Shown here one piece after another: positions 17,510 through 26,313 of a stretch of 64,000 nucleotides of DNA. Within the stretch, counting starts at the first letter, position 1. The number at the start of each line of letters is the position of its first letter. A program made the translations under genes and the position numbers. The notes below the pieces were generated by a model. It made no database searches. It was not told the DNA's origin and worked only from the letters and a program-made list of their open reading frames with translations. The DNA comes from Chitinophagaceae bacterium (GTDB lineage Bacteria; Bacteroidota; Bacteroidia; Chitinophagales; Chitinophagaceae), in NCBI GenBank assembly GCA_024508725.1, contig JANINS010000002.1, forward strand, positions 304,517-368,516, in the 5' to 3' direction.

Positions 17510-18157
17510 TTAGCTGTTGTAGTTGTTCAACTCTCTGAGTCTCGGCATTTGTTCTTCGAAAAAATCTGCAGTTCTTTTCTCATTTTTGCTATTCCAAATC
17601 TTTTTTAAATTTTGCCAATTCTCTCTATGTCTGTCAGCGTTGCTCGTGCCATTTAATTTATCCAAGTAGAAGATTGCTCCCATTACATACTCTTGGTCAA
17701 AATATAAATGTGGCTTTGTTAAGTAATAGTTTAAATAAACATTCAAATATTCAATACACTTGTTAGAATTAAAGAAAGCCAGTGCCAAGGAATAAATATG
17801 TCCAACACAACAAACTTCACTTTTTAAAAGGTGCGTTCCAATAATGTTAATAAGATCAGAGTAGCCTTTTACTGCTGCGAAATAAGTTCCAACTAATCGT
17901 GTTCTCCAATTGAAATCTCCTAATAATGAAAGCACAACTTCCTTTGTTATTTCATTCTTTGTTTTCTTGATTCGGGTTAGGCAATCTTCATTATCATAGG
18001 AACCAATCTCCATATAGTAAGGAGCAACCCACTTTTTAATTAAGTCACTTGTAAGTTCAAAGTTATTTCGGTGAGATTGTAAATTGTCAAATGGCGAAAT
18101 GTCTCGAACAATTGCACCTGCCGAATGAAATCTTGCTATTTCGTTTAAATCGTCCAT
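17510..18157 (-). CDS. DUF6000-like hypothetical protein
   Basis: A 215-aa soluble alpha-helical protein. The block FNWRTRLVGTYFAAVKGY and the later region YVMGAIFYLDKLNG resemble DUF6000 proteins, which have no known function and often sit in accessory or polymorphic-toxin-type neighbourhoods. No signal peptide or catalytic motif was seen. It is transcribed away from dapD, with repeat copy B between them, and is followed 84 bases later by the membrane protein gene. Confidence 0.7.
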   Translation of the reverse strand: MDDLNEIARFHSAGAIVRDISPFDNLQSHRNNFELTSDLIKKWVAPYYMEIGSYDNEDCLTRIKKTKNEITKEVVLSLLGDFNWRTRLVGTYFAAVKGYSDLINIIGTHLLKSEVCCVGHIYSLALAFFNSNKCIEYLNVYLNYYLTKPHLYFDQEYVMGAIFYLDKLNGTSNADRHRENWQNLKKIWNSKNEKRTADFFEEQMPRLRELNNYNS

Positions 18158-18205
18158 ACAATACAGCAGCTAGCTATAAATATACAAAACTCACCAGACT
18201 AGAAA

Positions 18206-18255
18206 GCTCAAGTGTGCGACGCAAGTAAAGCTTCATTGAAAAACTACTGCTGGCT
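18206..18255 (+). repeat. Dispersed intergenic repeat, copy B
   Basis: Forward copy containing CAAGTGTGCGACGCAAG, followed by a decayed 3' half (CTTCATTGAAAA, CTGCTGG). It lies in the divergent region upstream of dapD, so it may contribute to that promoter region. Confidence 0.7.
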
Positions 18256-18295
18256 TCACAAAAATTCCTCCCTACTTTCGCAAAAATCACAATCA

Positions 18296-19108
18296 ATGGA
18301 GTTACAGCAACTGATATTGGAAGCATGGAATAACCGTGAACTTCTGAAAGACAATAAATATTCTGATGCCGTTCGTGCTGTGATAGAAGAAGTGGATAAA
18401 GGACGGTTAAGAACTGCTGCACCCACTGAATCTGGCTGGCAGGTGAATGAATGGGTAAAGCAGGCTATTCTTATGTACTTCGGCATACAGCAAATGCAAA
18501 CCTGGGATCTTGCACCTTTCGAGTTCTATGATAAAATGTTACTCAAAAAAGATTATGCATCGCTTGGCGTAAGAGCTGTACCGCATGCAGTGGCTCGTTA
18601 TGGTGCCTACCTGGCCAAGAATGTTGTACTGATGCCTTCCTATGTAAACATTGGTGCTTACGTAGATGAAGGAACAATGGTAGATACATGGGCTACGGTA
18701 GGTAGTTGTGCACAGATAGGTAAAGGTGTTCACCTGAGTGGTGGTGTAGGTATTGGTGGTGTATTGGAACCTTTGCAGGCTTCTCCTGTGATCGTTGAAG
18801 ACGGTTGTTTTATTGGTAGCCGCTGCATAGTTGTTGAAGGTGTGATCGTAGAGAAAGAAGCAGTGCTGGGAGCGAATGTAGTATTAACAAAATCTACCAA
18901 GATCATTGATGTTAGCGGCAGCGAACCGGTAGAGTTAAAAGGTCGTGTGCCTGCAAGAAGTGTGGTGATACCGGGTAGTTATACAAAGAAGTTTCCTGCC
19001 GGTGAGTTCGGTGTGGGTTGTGCATTGATCATTGGTCAGCGTAAAGCCTCAACCGACCTTAAAACAAGTTTGAACGATGCGTTGAGAGATTTCAATGTTG
19101 CTGTTTAG
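18296..19108 (+). CDS. dapD: Tetrahydrodipicolinate N-succinyltransferase
   Basis: Start at ATG 18296 gives 270 aa, the normal DapD length; the longer frame from 18212 would read through repeat copy B. It transfers succinyl from succinyl-CoA to tetrahydrodipicolinate in lysine and meso-diaminopimelate synthesis. The left-handed beta-helix hexapeptide repeats are clear (VGSCAQIGKGVHLSGGVGIGG, IEDGCFIGSRCIVVEGV-type), with the N-terminal helical domain before them. It stands alone between divergent and convergent neighbours. Confidence 0.95.
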   Translation: MELQQLILEAWNNRELLKDNKYSDAVRAVIEEVDKGRLRTAAPTESGWQVNEWVKQAILMYFGIQQMQTWDLAPFEFYDKMLLKKDYASLGVRAVPHAVARYGAYLAKNVVLMPSYVNIGAYVDEGTMVDTWATVGSCAQIGKGVHLSGGVGIGGVLEPLQASPVIVEDGCFIGSRCIVVEGVIVEKEAVLGANVVLTKSTKIIDVSGSEPVELKGRVPARSVVIPGSYTKKFPAGEFGVGCALIIGQRKASTDLKTSLNDALRDFNVAV

Positions 19109-19271
19109 TTTCACGCAAAGGATATTATGAAGCTTCATTTTTCAAGTAGTCTTTGTCAAGTTTATGTACTAGAATAATCTAAGACGTTGAACGCAAAGGT
19201 CGCAAGTCATCTGCCGTGAACGTCAGATACATGACTTAGCGGCTTTGCTTCCTTTTCTTCTTTGCGTGAAA
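19109..19271. repeat. Nested inverted repeat of the CGCAAAG type
   Basis: TTTCACGCAAAG (19109-19120) pairs exactly with CTTTGCGTGAAA (19260-19271). A second inner pair (GCAAAGGTCGCAAGTCAT with ATGACTTAGCGGCTTTGC) is imperfect. Together they form a long cruciform-capable block starting at the dapD stop. The same CTTTGCG motif recurs at 26172-26249 and 31555-31600. Confidence 0.65.
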
Positions 19272-19350
19272 TGCTACGGCATGAATTATGCTTAATAGAA
19301 CTCGCCAAGGGTTCATGTTATGGTAGCAAGCGTTACCCACTGAACTAACA

Positions 19351-19384
19351 GACATAGGAGTTGCAAGACTCTTATGTCTTTTTT
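19351..19384 (+). terminator. Rho-independent terminator 1 downstream of dapD
   Basis: GACATAGGAGT and ACTCTTATGTC pair over 11 bp (one wobble) around TTGCAA-type loop bases, followed by T6. It closely resembles the next hairpin at 19487. Confidence 0.75.
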
Positions 19385-19486
19385 ATTAATGCCGTTTGGT
19401 GTGGCATAAAATCTGCTCTATATAAAACATCAAAGCTTATGAATAACACGTGACTTAAAAAGTCACTACACACAGTAAGCTAACGA

Positions 19487-19519
19487 GGCATAAGGGTTAA
19501 AATCCTTATGTCTTTTTTT
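19487..19519 (+). terminator. Rho-independent terminator 2 in the dapD-tnaA gap
   Basis: GGCATAAGG and CCTTATGTC pair (one wobble) and are followed by T7. A second perfect small hairpin, GTGACTT-AAA-AAGTCAC, lies just upstream at 19450-19466. It is a near copy of terminator 1, and a small transcript may end here. Confidence 0.7.
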
Positions 19520-19533
19520 ATTAGTAAAATGGA

Positions 19534-20931
19534 CTAAGCTAAAACCGGCTCTGTTTTATACGGTTCGAAATGAGCGGTAAAATGTCTTAAGAACTTTGGC
19601 TCACGGGTGATCTTTAATCCCTGTGTATTGTTCTTATTCTTTTGTAATTCTTCAAACACTTCGATCACATAATCAATATGGCTTTGTGTGTACACTCTTC
19701 TCGGGATCGCCAATCGTACAAGTTCTTTTGGTGCTGGTATCAGTCTTCCATGCTTATCATATTTACCAAACATTACTGATCCTATCTCAACAGCCCTGAT
19801 GCCACCTTTTTTATAAAGCTCACAAACTAAAACCTGTCCGGGGTATTGATCAGAAGGAATATGAGGATACAAAGCACCGGCATCTACATACACTGCATGT
19901 CCACCGATAGGATATAGCAAAGGCACACCAATATTGCGAATGTGTTCACCAAGATAAGCAGTGCTCTTAATGCGATAGTTGAGATATCCTGGATCAAACA
20001 CTTCACGTAAACCTATCGCAATCGCTTCCATATCTCTTCCTGATAAACCACCATAGGTTACAAAACCTTCGGTGATGATGAGCAGGTTGGTACAGGCTGT
20101 TGCCAGTTCTTCATCCTTTAATGCAAGAAATCCACCCATATTCACCAGGGCATCTTTTTTTGCACTCATAATGCAGCCATCAGCAAGTGCAAACATTTCC
20201 TGCGCTATCTCACGATACGAAACAGTGTCATATCCAGGTTCTTTATGGTGAATGAAGTAAGCGTTCTCCGCTATCCTGCAACAGTCAATAATGAACAGTA
20301 GATTGTGTTTATGGCAAACTGCTGCAACAGCTTTTGCATTCTTCATACTCACCGGTTGACCACCACCGCTGTTATTGGTAACAGTTAATATCACTGCCGC
20401 AATATTTTCTTCTCCATAAGTGCTGATGGTTTGCTTCAGCATTTCAATATCCATATTGCCTTTGAAAGGATCTGCAGAATCTGCATGTCTTGCTTCAGCA
20501 CATGGAATATCAATGGCAGTAGCTCCACTGAATTCAATATTCGCTCTTGTTGTATCGAAATGTGTATTGCTGATGAATATTTTTCCTTTTCCACCTAAGT
20601 AACTGTATAAAATTCTTTCAGCAGCTCTTCCCTGGTGTGTGGGCAATACATAAGGATAACCGGTGAGATCCTGTATCTCTGCTTCCAGTCTTTCCCAGCT
20701 TTGAGCACCTGCATACGATTCATCACCTCTCATCATTCCTGCCCATTGTTCTGAACTCATGGCAGAAGTACCGCTGTCTGTTAGCAGGTCAATGATCACT
20801 TGTGAAGAATGTAAAAGAAATGGGTTGTAATGAGCTTCTTTAATGTACTCGCAACGTTCTGCTTCTGTACTCATATGTATCGGCTCAACCGATTTGATCT
20901 TAAAGGGTTCGATGATGGTCTTGAATGGCAT
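19534..20931 (-). CDS. tnaA: Tryptophanase-type beta-eliminating lyase
   Basis: ATG at 20931 gives 465 aa. It is a PLP- and potassium-dependent lyase of the tryptophanase/tyrosine phenol-lyase family. Family blocks are LLTDSGTSAMS, PTHQGRAAE, CRIAENAYFI and SAKKDALVNMGG with the PLP Lys. The specificity loop reads AVEIGSVMFGK, with Ile where tyrosine phenol-lyase has Arg, as in tryptophanases, so L-tryptophan to indole, pyruvate and ammonia is the best call. It is head-to-head with the lyase at 21038. Confidence 0.88.
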   Translation of the reverse strand: MPFKTIIEPFKIKSVEPIHMSTEAERCEYIKEAHYNPFLLHSSQVIIDLLTDSGTSAMSSEQWAGMMRGDESYAGAQSWERLEAEIQDLTGYPYVLPTHQGRAAERILYSYLGGKGKIFISNTHFDTTRANIEFSGATAIDIPCAEARHADSADPFKGNMDIEMLKQTISTYGEENIAAVILTVTNNSGGGQPVSMKNAKAVAAVCHKHNLLFIIDCCRIAENAYFIHHKEPGYDTVSYREIAQEMFALADGCIMSAKKDALVNMGGFLALKDEELATACTNLLIITEGFVTYGGLSGRDMEAIAIGLREVFDPGYLNYRIKSTAYLGEHIRNIGVPLLYPIGGHAVYVDAGALYPHIPSDQYPGQVLVCELYKKGGIRAVEIGSVMFGKYDKHGRLIPAPKELVRLAIPRRVYTQSHIDYVIEVFEELQKNKNNTQGLKITREPKFLRHFTAHFEPYKTEPVLA

Positions 20932-21037
20932 ACACAATCAGTTCTTACATCCAAATAATAAACTATTGTCAAGTATTTATATGATCTGTATCATTTCTGA
21001 AAGCTTTGTATCTCAGTTGCTTTACAAAAAACTAAAT

Positions 21038-22423
21038 ATGGAACAGATAAAGAAGCGGTCGTGGGCAGAACCATTTAAAATAAAGATGGTAGAGCTCTTG
21101 AAAATAACCACGAAGCAACAAAGAGAAAAGGCAATGAAGGAAGCAGGGTACAATACATTCCTGCTGAAGTCTGAAGATGTATATATCGATCTGTTAACCG
21201 ATAGTGGAACATCAGCGATGAGCGACAGGCAGTGGAGTGGTTTAATGTTGGGTGATGAAGCGTATGCCGGTAGCCGGAACTTTTACAATCTGGAAAGAGC
21301 CGTAAAAAAATATTATGGCTACAAATATCTTGTTCCAACACACCAGGGCAGAGGTGCAGAGAATATTCTTTCGCAGGTGATGATCAAGAAAGGCGACATC
21401 ATCCCCGGTAATATGTATTTCACCACAACACGTTTGCACCAGGAGCTTGCCGGTGGAACTTTTGTTGATGTGATCGTTAATGATGCGCATGATTCTGAAA
21501 ATCTAAACCCCTTCAAAGGAAATATTGATCTTGATAAACTGCAGGCCGTTATCCGTAAATATGGTGCGAAACGTATTCCTTATATCTGTGTTGCCGTAAC
21601 AGTGAATATGGCAGGAGGTCAGCCGGTGAGTATGCAAAACATGAAAGAGTTGAGAAAACTCACGAATGAACATGGCATTAAGATCATACTGGATATGACG
21701 AGAATTGCAGAGAATGCCTATTTCATTCAGCAACACGAGAAAGGATATGCAAGAAAAAGCATCGCATCGATCGTAAAAGAAATATGCAGTTTTACAGATG
21801 GAGCAACATTCAGTGCCAAAAAAGATGCACTGGTAAACATCGGAGGATTTTTGGCATTGAACGATAAAGATGCTTATGAAGAAGCCAGCAATCTCGTTGT
21901 TGTATATGAAGGGTTACATACTTACGGAGGACTTGCAGGAAGAGATATGGAAGCGATGGCAATTGGTATTGAAGAATCGGTGCATGATGATCATATCAGG
22001 GCCAGGATAGGACAGGTGTTGTATTTAGGTGAGCAGTTACTGAAGTATGATATTCCAATCGTTCTTCCGGTAGGTGGACATGGAATTTTCATAGATGCGA
22101 AAAAGTTCTTACCGCATGTTCCGCAGGATAAATTTACAGCCCAGGCTTTGGCTGCAGAACTTTATCTTGAGTCTGGTATCAGAGCAATGGAAAGAGGGAT
22201 CGTTTCAGCCGGAAGAAATGCAAAAACAGGAGATCATTATTATCCTAAACTGGAACTGGTAAGATTAACGATACCCAGAAGAGTGTACACACAAGCTCAT
22301 ATGGATGTGATAGCAGAATCTGTTGCAAGGGTGTATGCAAGAAAAAGCAAGATCAAAGGTTTGGAAATGACGTTTGAACCAAAATACCTGCGATTCTTCC
22401 AGGCAAGATTCAGGAAATTGTAG
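21038..22423 (+). CDS. tpl: Tyrosine phenol-lyase
   Basis: ATG at 21038 gives 461 aa; the longer frame from 20843 runs through the divergent gene and is rejected. It shares the family fold with the neighbour but its specificity region reads AMERGIVSAGRN. The Arg aligns with the residue (Arg381 in Citrobacter freundii) that binds the phenol hydroxyl of tyrosine. VYEGLHTYGGLAGRDMEAMA and SAKKDALVNIGGFL also match tyrosine phenol-lyases. The expected reaction is L-tyrosine to phenol, pyruvate and ammonia. DUF1003 and hydrolase genes follow closely and may be co-transcribed. Confidence 0.87.
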   Translation: MEQIKKRSWAEPFKIKMVELLKITTKQQREKAMKEAGYNTFLLKSEDVYIDLLTDSGTSAMSDRQWSGLMLGDEAYAGSRNFYNLERAVKKYYGYKYLVPTHQGRGAENILSQVMIKKGDIIPGNMYFTTTRLHQELAGGTFVDVIVNDAHDSENLNPFKGNIDLDKLQAVIRKYGAKRIPYICVAVTVNMAGGQPVSMQNMKELRKLTNEHGIKIILDMTRIAENAYFIQQHEKGYARKSIASIVKEICSFTDGATFSAKKDALVNIGGFLALNDKDAYEEASNLVVVYEGLHTYGGLAGRDMEAMAIGIEESVHDDHIRARIGQVLYLGEQLLKYDIPIVLPVGGHGIFIDAKKFLPHVPQDKFTAQALAAELYLESGIRAMERGIVSAGRNAKTGDHYYPKLELVRLTIPRRVYTQAHMDVIAESVARVYARKSKIKGLEMTFEPKYLRFFQARFRKL

Positions 22424-22432
22424 CTTTAGATT

Positions 22433-22981
22433 ATGGAAAATAAATTCGAACAACTACTGCAAAGCGAGAATCAGCACATCGAAAAGCTGAACGAATTGGT
22501 AGTGGAGGCTGTTAAAGAAGAGCAGCTCATCTCAGACAAGTTGTACGAGTTTGAAGATAAACATCCGGCTTTCACCAGCCGTGTTGCCGATAAGGTGGCA
22601 GAGTTTGGTGGAAGCTGGAAGTTCATCATCTCTTTTGGAGTGTTCATGTTGATATGGATGGCAGTGAATCTTTACCTGCTCACCAAACCTTTCGATCCAT
22701 ATCCTTTCATTTTACTTAACCTTATTCTCTCTACACTCGCTGCTATACAGGCACCTATTATTATGATGAGCCAGAACAGGAAAGAAGAGAAAGACCGGCA
22801 ACGGGCAATGAACGATTATCTCATCAATCTAAAAGCCGAGATAGAGATCAGGAATATGCATCAGAAGTTAGATTTGCTGATCGCTGAGCAAATGAGAACA
22901 CTTTTTGATATCCAGAAAGTGCAGGTTGAATTAATGGAAGAGATCAAATCCATGATGACAGAAAAGCCGGCGAATAACTAA
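22433..22981 (+). CDS. DUF1003 membrane protein
   Basis: A 182-aa inner-membrane protein. The DUF1003 core spans about residues 40-160: DKVAEFGGSWKFIISFGVFMLIWMAVN, the second hydrophobic segment FILLNLILSTLAAIQAPIIMMSQNR, and the charged KEEKDRQRAMNDYLINLKAE stretch. Two transmembrane helices and a C-terminal coiled coil are expected. The function is not established. It starts 9 bases after tpl and ends 1 base before the next gene. Confidence 0.9.
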   Translation: MENKFEQLLQSENQHIEKLNELVVEAVKEEQLISDKLYEFEDKHPAFTSRVADKVAEFGGSWKFIISFGVFMLIWMAVNLYLLTKPFDPYPFILLNLILSTLAAIQAPIIMMSQNRKEEKDRQRAMNDYLINLKAEIEIRNMHQKLDLLIAEQMRTLFDIQKVQVELMEEIKSMMTEKPANN

Positions 22982-22982
22982 G

Positions 22983-23999
22983 ATGGATTCATTAACGCAC
23001 ATTGTTCTCGGAGCTTGTATTGGTGAAGCAATTGCCGGAAAAAAACTCGGTAAGAAAGCAATGATATGGGGAGCTTTTGCCAACAGCATTCCCGATTTTG
23101 ATTTTATTGCTTCTTTCTGGTTAACGATGGATAAGAACCTGTTGGTGCACCGTGGCTTTACCCATTCCATTTTATTTGCTGTACTGCTCACACCTTTATT
23201 AGCTTGGTTAGGTTACCGATGGCATCGATCGAAAGGAATTGATTATCTCCATTGGATCGTTTTTCTTGGGATAGAAATATTCTGCCATCTCTTCATAGAT
23301 ACATTTAATAATTATGGTATCGGTTGGTTAGAACCTTTTTCTGATAGCCGCTTTTCATTTAACACCGTGTATGTTGCTGATCCTTTGTACACCATCATTC
23401 CATTGATCGCAACATTAGTACTGATTTTTAAAAGAACCGATTCAACCAGGCGAAAGTTCTGGTGGAAACTGGGAATATTGGCTCCTGCTGTTTACCTGCT
23501 GATCTGTTCATTTAATAAAGTGTCGGTAATGTTTGCAGCAGAAAGGATCATGCAGAAAGAACATGTAGAACATAAACGATTCTTTGTAACGCCAACACCT
23601 TTCAACAATTTGCTTTGGTATGTTGTGGCTGATGCTGACAGTGGTTTGTATTCAGGTTATCGTTCGGTGTTTGATTCGAAAGACACGATTCATTTTACAT
23701 ATTTTCCTAAGAACGACAAATTGCTTTCTGAAGCAAGTTCTGGAGAAGATACAACTACGATCAACAACCTCAAGAAATTCTCCCAGGGATTTTATACCAT
23801 TCAGAAATGGCAGGATACACTCGTGTTCAATGATCTTCGTTTCGGACAGATCGTAGGCTGGCACGACCCTAACGAAAAATTCGCCTTTCATTATTTTATT
23901 CGTCACCGTGATAATGGAATGGCAGTACAACGAGGAAGGTTTGCCGGTTGGAACAAAGAAACGATCAGGTCATTATTCCGCCGGATCAAGGGCAACTAA
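22983..23999 (+). CDS. Membrane-bound metal-dependent hydrolase (YdjM/DUF457 family)
   Basis: A 338-aa multi-pass membrane protein. The N-terminus MDSLTHIVLGACIGEAIAG, with its conserved His, plus HRGFTHSILFA and CHLFIDTFNNYG, are hallmarks of YdjM-like (LexA-regulated YdjM group) membrane hydrolases. The C-terminal ~130 residues are soluble and specific to this lineage. The substrate is unknown. Its 3' end overlaps the convergent PLD-family gene by 4 bases. Confidence 0.88.
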   Translation: MDSLTHIVLGACIGEAIAGKKLGKKAMIWGAFANSIPDFDFIASFWLTMDKNLLVHRGFTHSILFAVLLTPLLAWLGYRWHRSKGIDYLHWIVFLGIEIFCHLFIDTFNNYGIGWLEPFSDSRFSFNTVYVADPLYTIIPLIATLVLIFKRTDSTRRKFWWKLGILAPAVYLLICSFNKVSVMFAAERIMQKEHVEHKRFFVTPTPFNNLLWYVVADADSGLYSGYRSVFDSKDTIHFTYFPKNDKLLSEASSGEDTTTINNLKKFSQGFYTIQKWQDTLVFNDLRFGQIVGWHDPNEKFAFHYFIRHRDNGMAVQRGRFAGWNKETIRSLFRRIKGN

Positions 24000-25180
24000 T
24001 CATTCTGCCTTTTAAAGTAAAAAGTAAATAAGAAGAACGAAACCTGTATCAACTGATAGCACACCCATTGCCAGAACTGGAGAAGTATGTGGTTCTTATG
24101 ACTGAATTCATCCTTCACCACTTTTTCACAATCATTATCGATTATGTATTGAAATGATTCTTTTGCTTTTCCTGCAAATGCTTCATTCATGATGTCAAGA
24201 TTCAACTCAACACTCGCAAATGCACTGATGTTATTCAGGTTGTACGATCCTACAGTTACAAACTTGCCATCGTAAGTACTGATCTTTCCATGCAGTACAT
24301 TTTTCTTGTATTCATACACTTCAATGCCATGCCTGAACAGCCAGGCATACATCCAACGTTCGGCTTGTTTGGCTATAACAACATCTGAATATCCTGCAAT
24401 GATCAGTTTCACCTTCACACCTCTTTTCACAGCAGCCATCATATTTCTTTTGATGGTTCTGCCGGGTAAAAAATAACTAGACATAATAGTGATGGAACGA
24501 TCAGCATTTCTCAGCATCTCCAGGTAGGTTCTGGAAATCTGGTTTCTGCCTCGAACCCAATCGTTCACACGAACTCTTACCAGGCACTTGTCTTTTAGTA
24601 ATTCATGCTCTGGTAAAACATCTTTGATCAGTTTCTTCTGCGGATTCCAGTCACTTCTGTTCCATACACGAACGCATATCCTGTGCAGTTGAGCCGATAC
24701 TTCTCCGTGGCTCAATACAGCCCAGTCAAGCCATGCCGGCTGATCTGGCATATCATTATATTTATTACTGATGTTTACACCACCAACAAGGCTGTAACAA
24801 CCATCGGCAACAGCTACTTTATGGTGCAGTCTTCTTCCAAAATAAAAGTGACGGCTTTTGAGTATCGGTTCAAACCAACGGAAAAGAACACCCGAAGCTT
24901 TCAGATCATGAATGAATTCTTTCGATAAACCTTGTGAAGCATAACCATCTAACAGCAGGTAAACTTTTACACCACGTTGTGCAGCTTTCTTTAAAGCTTC
25001 AGCTACCTGTTTCCCGGTTTCGTCTTCATCGTAGATATATGTTTGCAGGTGAAATGTGTGATTGGCTCTTGCGATGAGTTCTTCCAGCGAACGGAAATAT
25101 TGCCTGCCACCACGTATAAGTTGTACAGTATTATGAGCAGTATAGAGTCTTGTATTGGTGTTTGTTTGTACAGCCTGCAT
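23996..25180 (-). CDS. Phospholipase D-family cardiolipin synthase-like protein
   Basis: A 394-aa protein with two HKD motifs: HHKVAVADGCYSLVGGVN at about residue 119 and HGKISTYDGKFVTVGSYN at about 298, so both halves of the active site are intact. It lacks the two N-terminal membrane helices of ClsA and resembles ClsB/YbhO-type enzymes, which condense phosphatidylglycerol or transfer phosphatidyl groups. The hydrophobic C-terminus (WVCYQLIQVSFFLFTFYF) may anchor it. It is followed upstream on the same strand by three small envelope genes. Confidence 0.88.
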   Translation of the reverse strand: MQAVQTNTNTRLYTAHNTVQLIRGGRQYFRSLEELIARANHTFHLQTYIYDEDETGKQVAEALKKAAQRGVKVYLLLDGYASQGLSKEFIHDLKASGVLFRWFEPILKSRHFYFGRRLHHKVAVADGCYSLVGGVNISNKYNDMPDQPAWLDWAVLSHGEVSAQLHRICVRVWNRSDWNPQKKLIKDVLPEHELLKDKCLVRVRVNDWVRGRNQISRTYLEMLRNADRSITIMSSYFLPGRTIKRNMMAAVKRGVKVKLIIAGYSDVVIAKQAERWMYAWLFRHGIEVYEYKKNVLHGKISTYDGKFVTVGSYNLNNISAFASVELNLDIMNEAFAGKAKESFQYIIDNDCEKVVKDEFSHKNHILLQFWQWVCYQLIQVSFFLFTFYFKRQND

Positions 25181-25198
25181 AGATCGTTAAACGCTAAG

Positions 25199-25462
25199 CT
25201 ACTTTAACCAGCTGAATAACTTACCACCAATTTTGCTACCAAGTTTACGTGTAAGCAAACCTGCACCAAAAGAAAGCCCTTTGGTTAACAGGTTACCTGC
25301 ATATTCTCTTTTAAAAAAGCTGATAAAAGAGTTGCTGCCTTCTAAGAACTGATCTTTGATATCATTCCAGTCACGCTGCAACTCTTTTTCCAGTTGTTGC
25401 TTTCTCAACTCTACTGCTTGTTGAGCCTGTCTCAGGTCATGTATGTTATGTATCCTCCTCAT
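25199..25462 (-). CDS. Small hypothetical protein
   Basis: Start at 25462 (MRRIHNIHDL, 87 aa), overlapping the 3' end of the holin-family gene by 17 bases. It has an N-terminal coiled-coil-prone segment (QAQQAVELRKQQLEKELQRDW) and a weakly hydrophobic glycine-rich C-terminus (GLSFGAGLLTRKLGSKIGGKLFSW). No family recognised. The overlap with its neighbours implies one translationally coupled unit of small envelope proteins. Confidence 0.75.
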   Translation of the reverse strand: MRRIHNIHDLRQAQQAVELRKQQLEKELQRDWNDIKDQFLEGSNSFISFFKREYAGNLLTKGLSFGAGLLTRKLGSKIGGKLFSWLK

Positions 25463-25802
25463 CGCTGAACATTTCATGCAACATTTTGTTCATGATCGGT
25501 AAGCGGAGAAATTTTTCCCTGCTAAACCAAACAACCAATGCTATTAAAAGCCACGCACCTCCCACAATAAAAAATCCTGACCATAAATTACCGATCCAAT
25601 CACCTAACCACAATGCAGTTCCCATGCTGATGAATATTACAAACAACAGCATGATCGCTGCTACTACAGCAATAGCGATAAAGTTGGAGGCGAATTGGGA
25701 AGTCTTCTCAGCTGTTTGCAGCTTTAATGCAGCGATGCGGTTGTTGATATACTCCTTTACATGATCTGCAAACTCTTCTGCTTTTGCGAATGTGTTTTGC
25801 AT
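25446..25802 (-). CDS. Putative phage-holin superfamily (Actinobacteriophage holin X-like) membrane protein
   Basis: Start at 25802 (MQNTFAKAEEF, 118 aa); upstream in-frame Met adds a lysine-rich tail that overlaps the YtxH gene. An amphipathic N-terminus is followed by two strong transmembrane segments (FIAIAVVAAIMLLFVIFISMG and FFIVGGAWLLIALVVW). This matches the PF07332-type family that is common, with YtxH partners, in Bacteroidota; it is a general envelope or stress protein rather than evidence of a prophage. Confidence 0.8.
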   Translation of the reverse strand: MQNTFAKAEEFADHVKEYINNRIAALKLQTAEKTSQFASNFIAIAVVAAIMLLFVIFISMGTALWLGDWIGNLWSGFFIVGGAWLLIALVVWFSREKFLRLPIMNKMLHEMFSDEEDT

Positions 25803-25806
25803 AACA

Positions 25807-26010
25807 TTAGTTGAGGGCTTCTTCTGTTTGTTTGCAGTTTTCTTTCGCTGCTTTAAAACGTTTAGATACTTCGTCTGCAAACACTTTTCCTTTCTTCATA
25901 ATGTTTTCACGGGTATCTTCTCCTTTGGCAGGAGCAAACAAGATTCCCAGGATGGCACCTACAGCTGCACCAGCAGCAACGCCAATGAGAATTTTAGCTG
26001 TGTTGTTCAT
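25807..26010 (-). CDS. YtxH domain-containing protein
   Basis: A 67-aa protein with an N-terminal membrane anchor, ILIGVAAGAAVGAILGILFAP, followed by the family KGEDTRENI turn and a charged helix. YtxH proteins are linked to general stress in Firmicutes. It sits 4 bases before the holin-family gene and leads the three-gene unit. Confidence 0.88.
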   Translation of the reverse strand: MNNTAKILIGVAAGAAVGAILGILFAPAKGEDTRENIMKKGKVFADEVSKRFKAAKENCKQTEEALN

Positions 26011-26313
26011 AAAACTGGTTTTAGAGTAGTAAGGTAGACCGATAATCGCCGGAAAACAATGACCGTTCTCAGTAAAAGAATGATTTTAAGATACCCGGCG
26101 TTCTGTACTTTGTAGCATCGTCTGTTGTGTCACTCACTTGTACATTCAGAACATTGTGGAGCTTTTCAGGACGCAAAGAACCCTAAGTCTTTCCGCAGAG
26201 TCAGCAAAGAATCTTAGCGAACTTTGTGAGTAACTTAGCGTTCTTTGCGATACTCTTTTCTCTGGATTTCGCTTCCCTCTTTGGCAAGGCACAATTTTAG
26301 CTGCTATACAACC
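26011..26313. other. Intergenic region with repeats, no gene
   Basis: Divergent spacer of 303 bases between the YtxH gene and a 73-aa gene. It holds dispersed repeat copy E (26106-26156) and an inverted repeat of CGCAAAGAAC-type arms at 26172-26187 and 26234-26249. No ORF with coding character was seen. Confidence 0.7.
26106..26156 (-). repeat. Dispersed intergenic repeat, copy E (variant)
   Basis: Reverse orientation. It reads GCATCGTCTGTTGTGTCACT then CACTTGTAC, a variant in which the CGACGC core has become TGACAC. The same variant core occurs in copy D at 35262. Confidence 0.65.

Noticed and set aside
20843..21037. N-terminal extension of the tyrosine phenol-lyase
   Set aside because: It runs antisense through tnaA and the shared promoter; the ATG at 21038 gives the family length.
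25199..26010. Prophage lysis module, because of a holin-family protein
   Set aside because: No endolysin, spanin or phage structural genes nearby; YtxH and holin-X-like pairs are common chromosomal envelope proteins.
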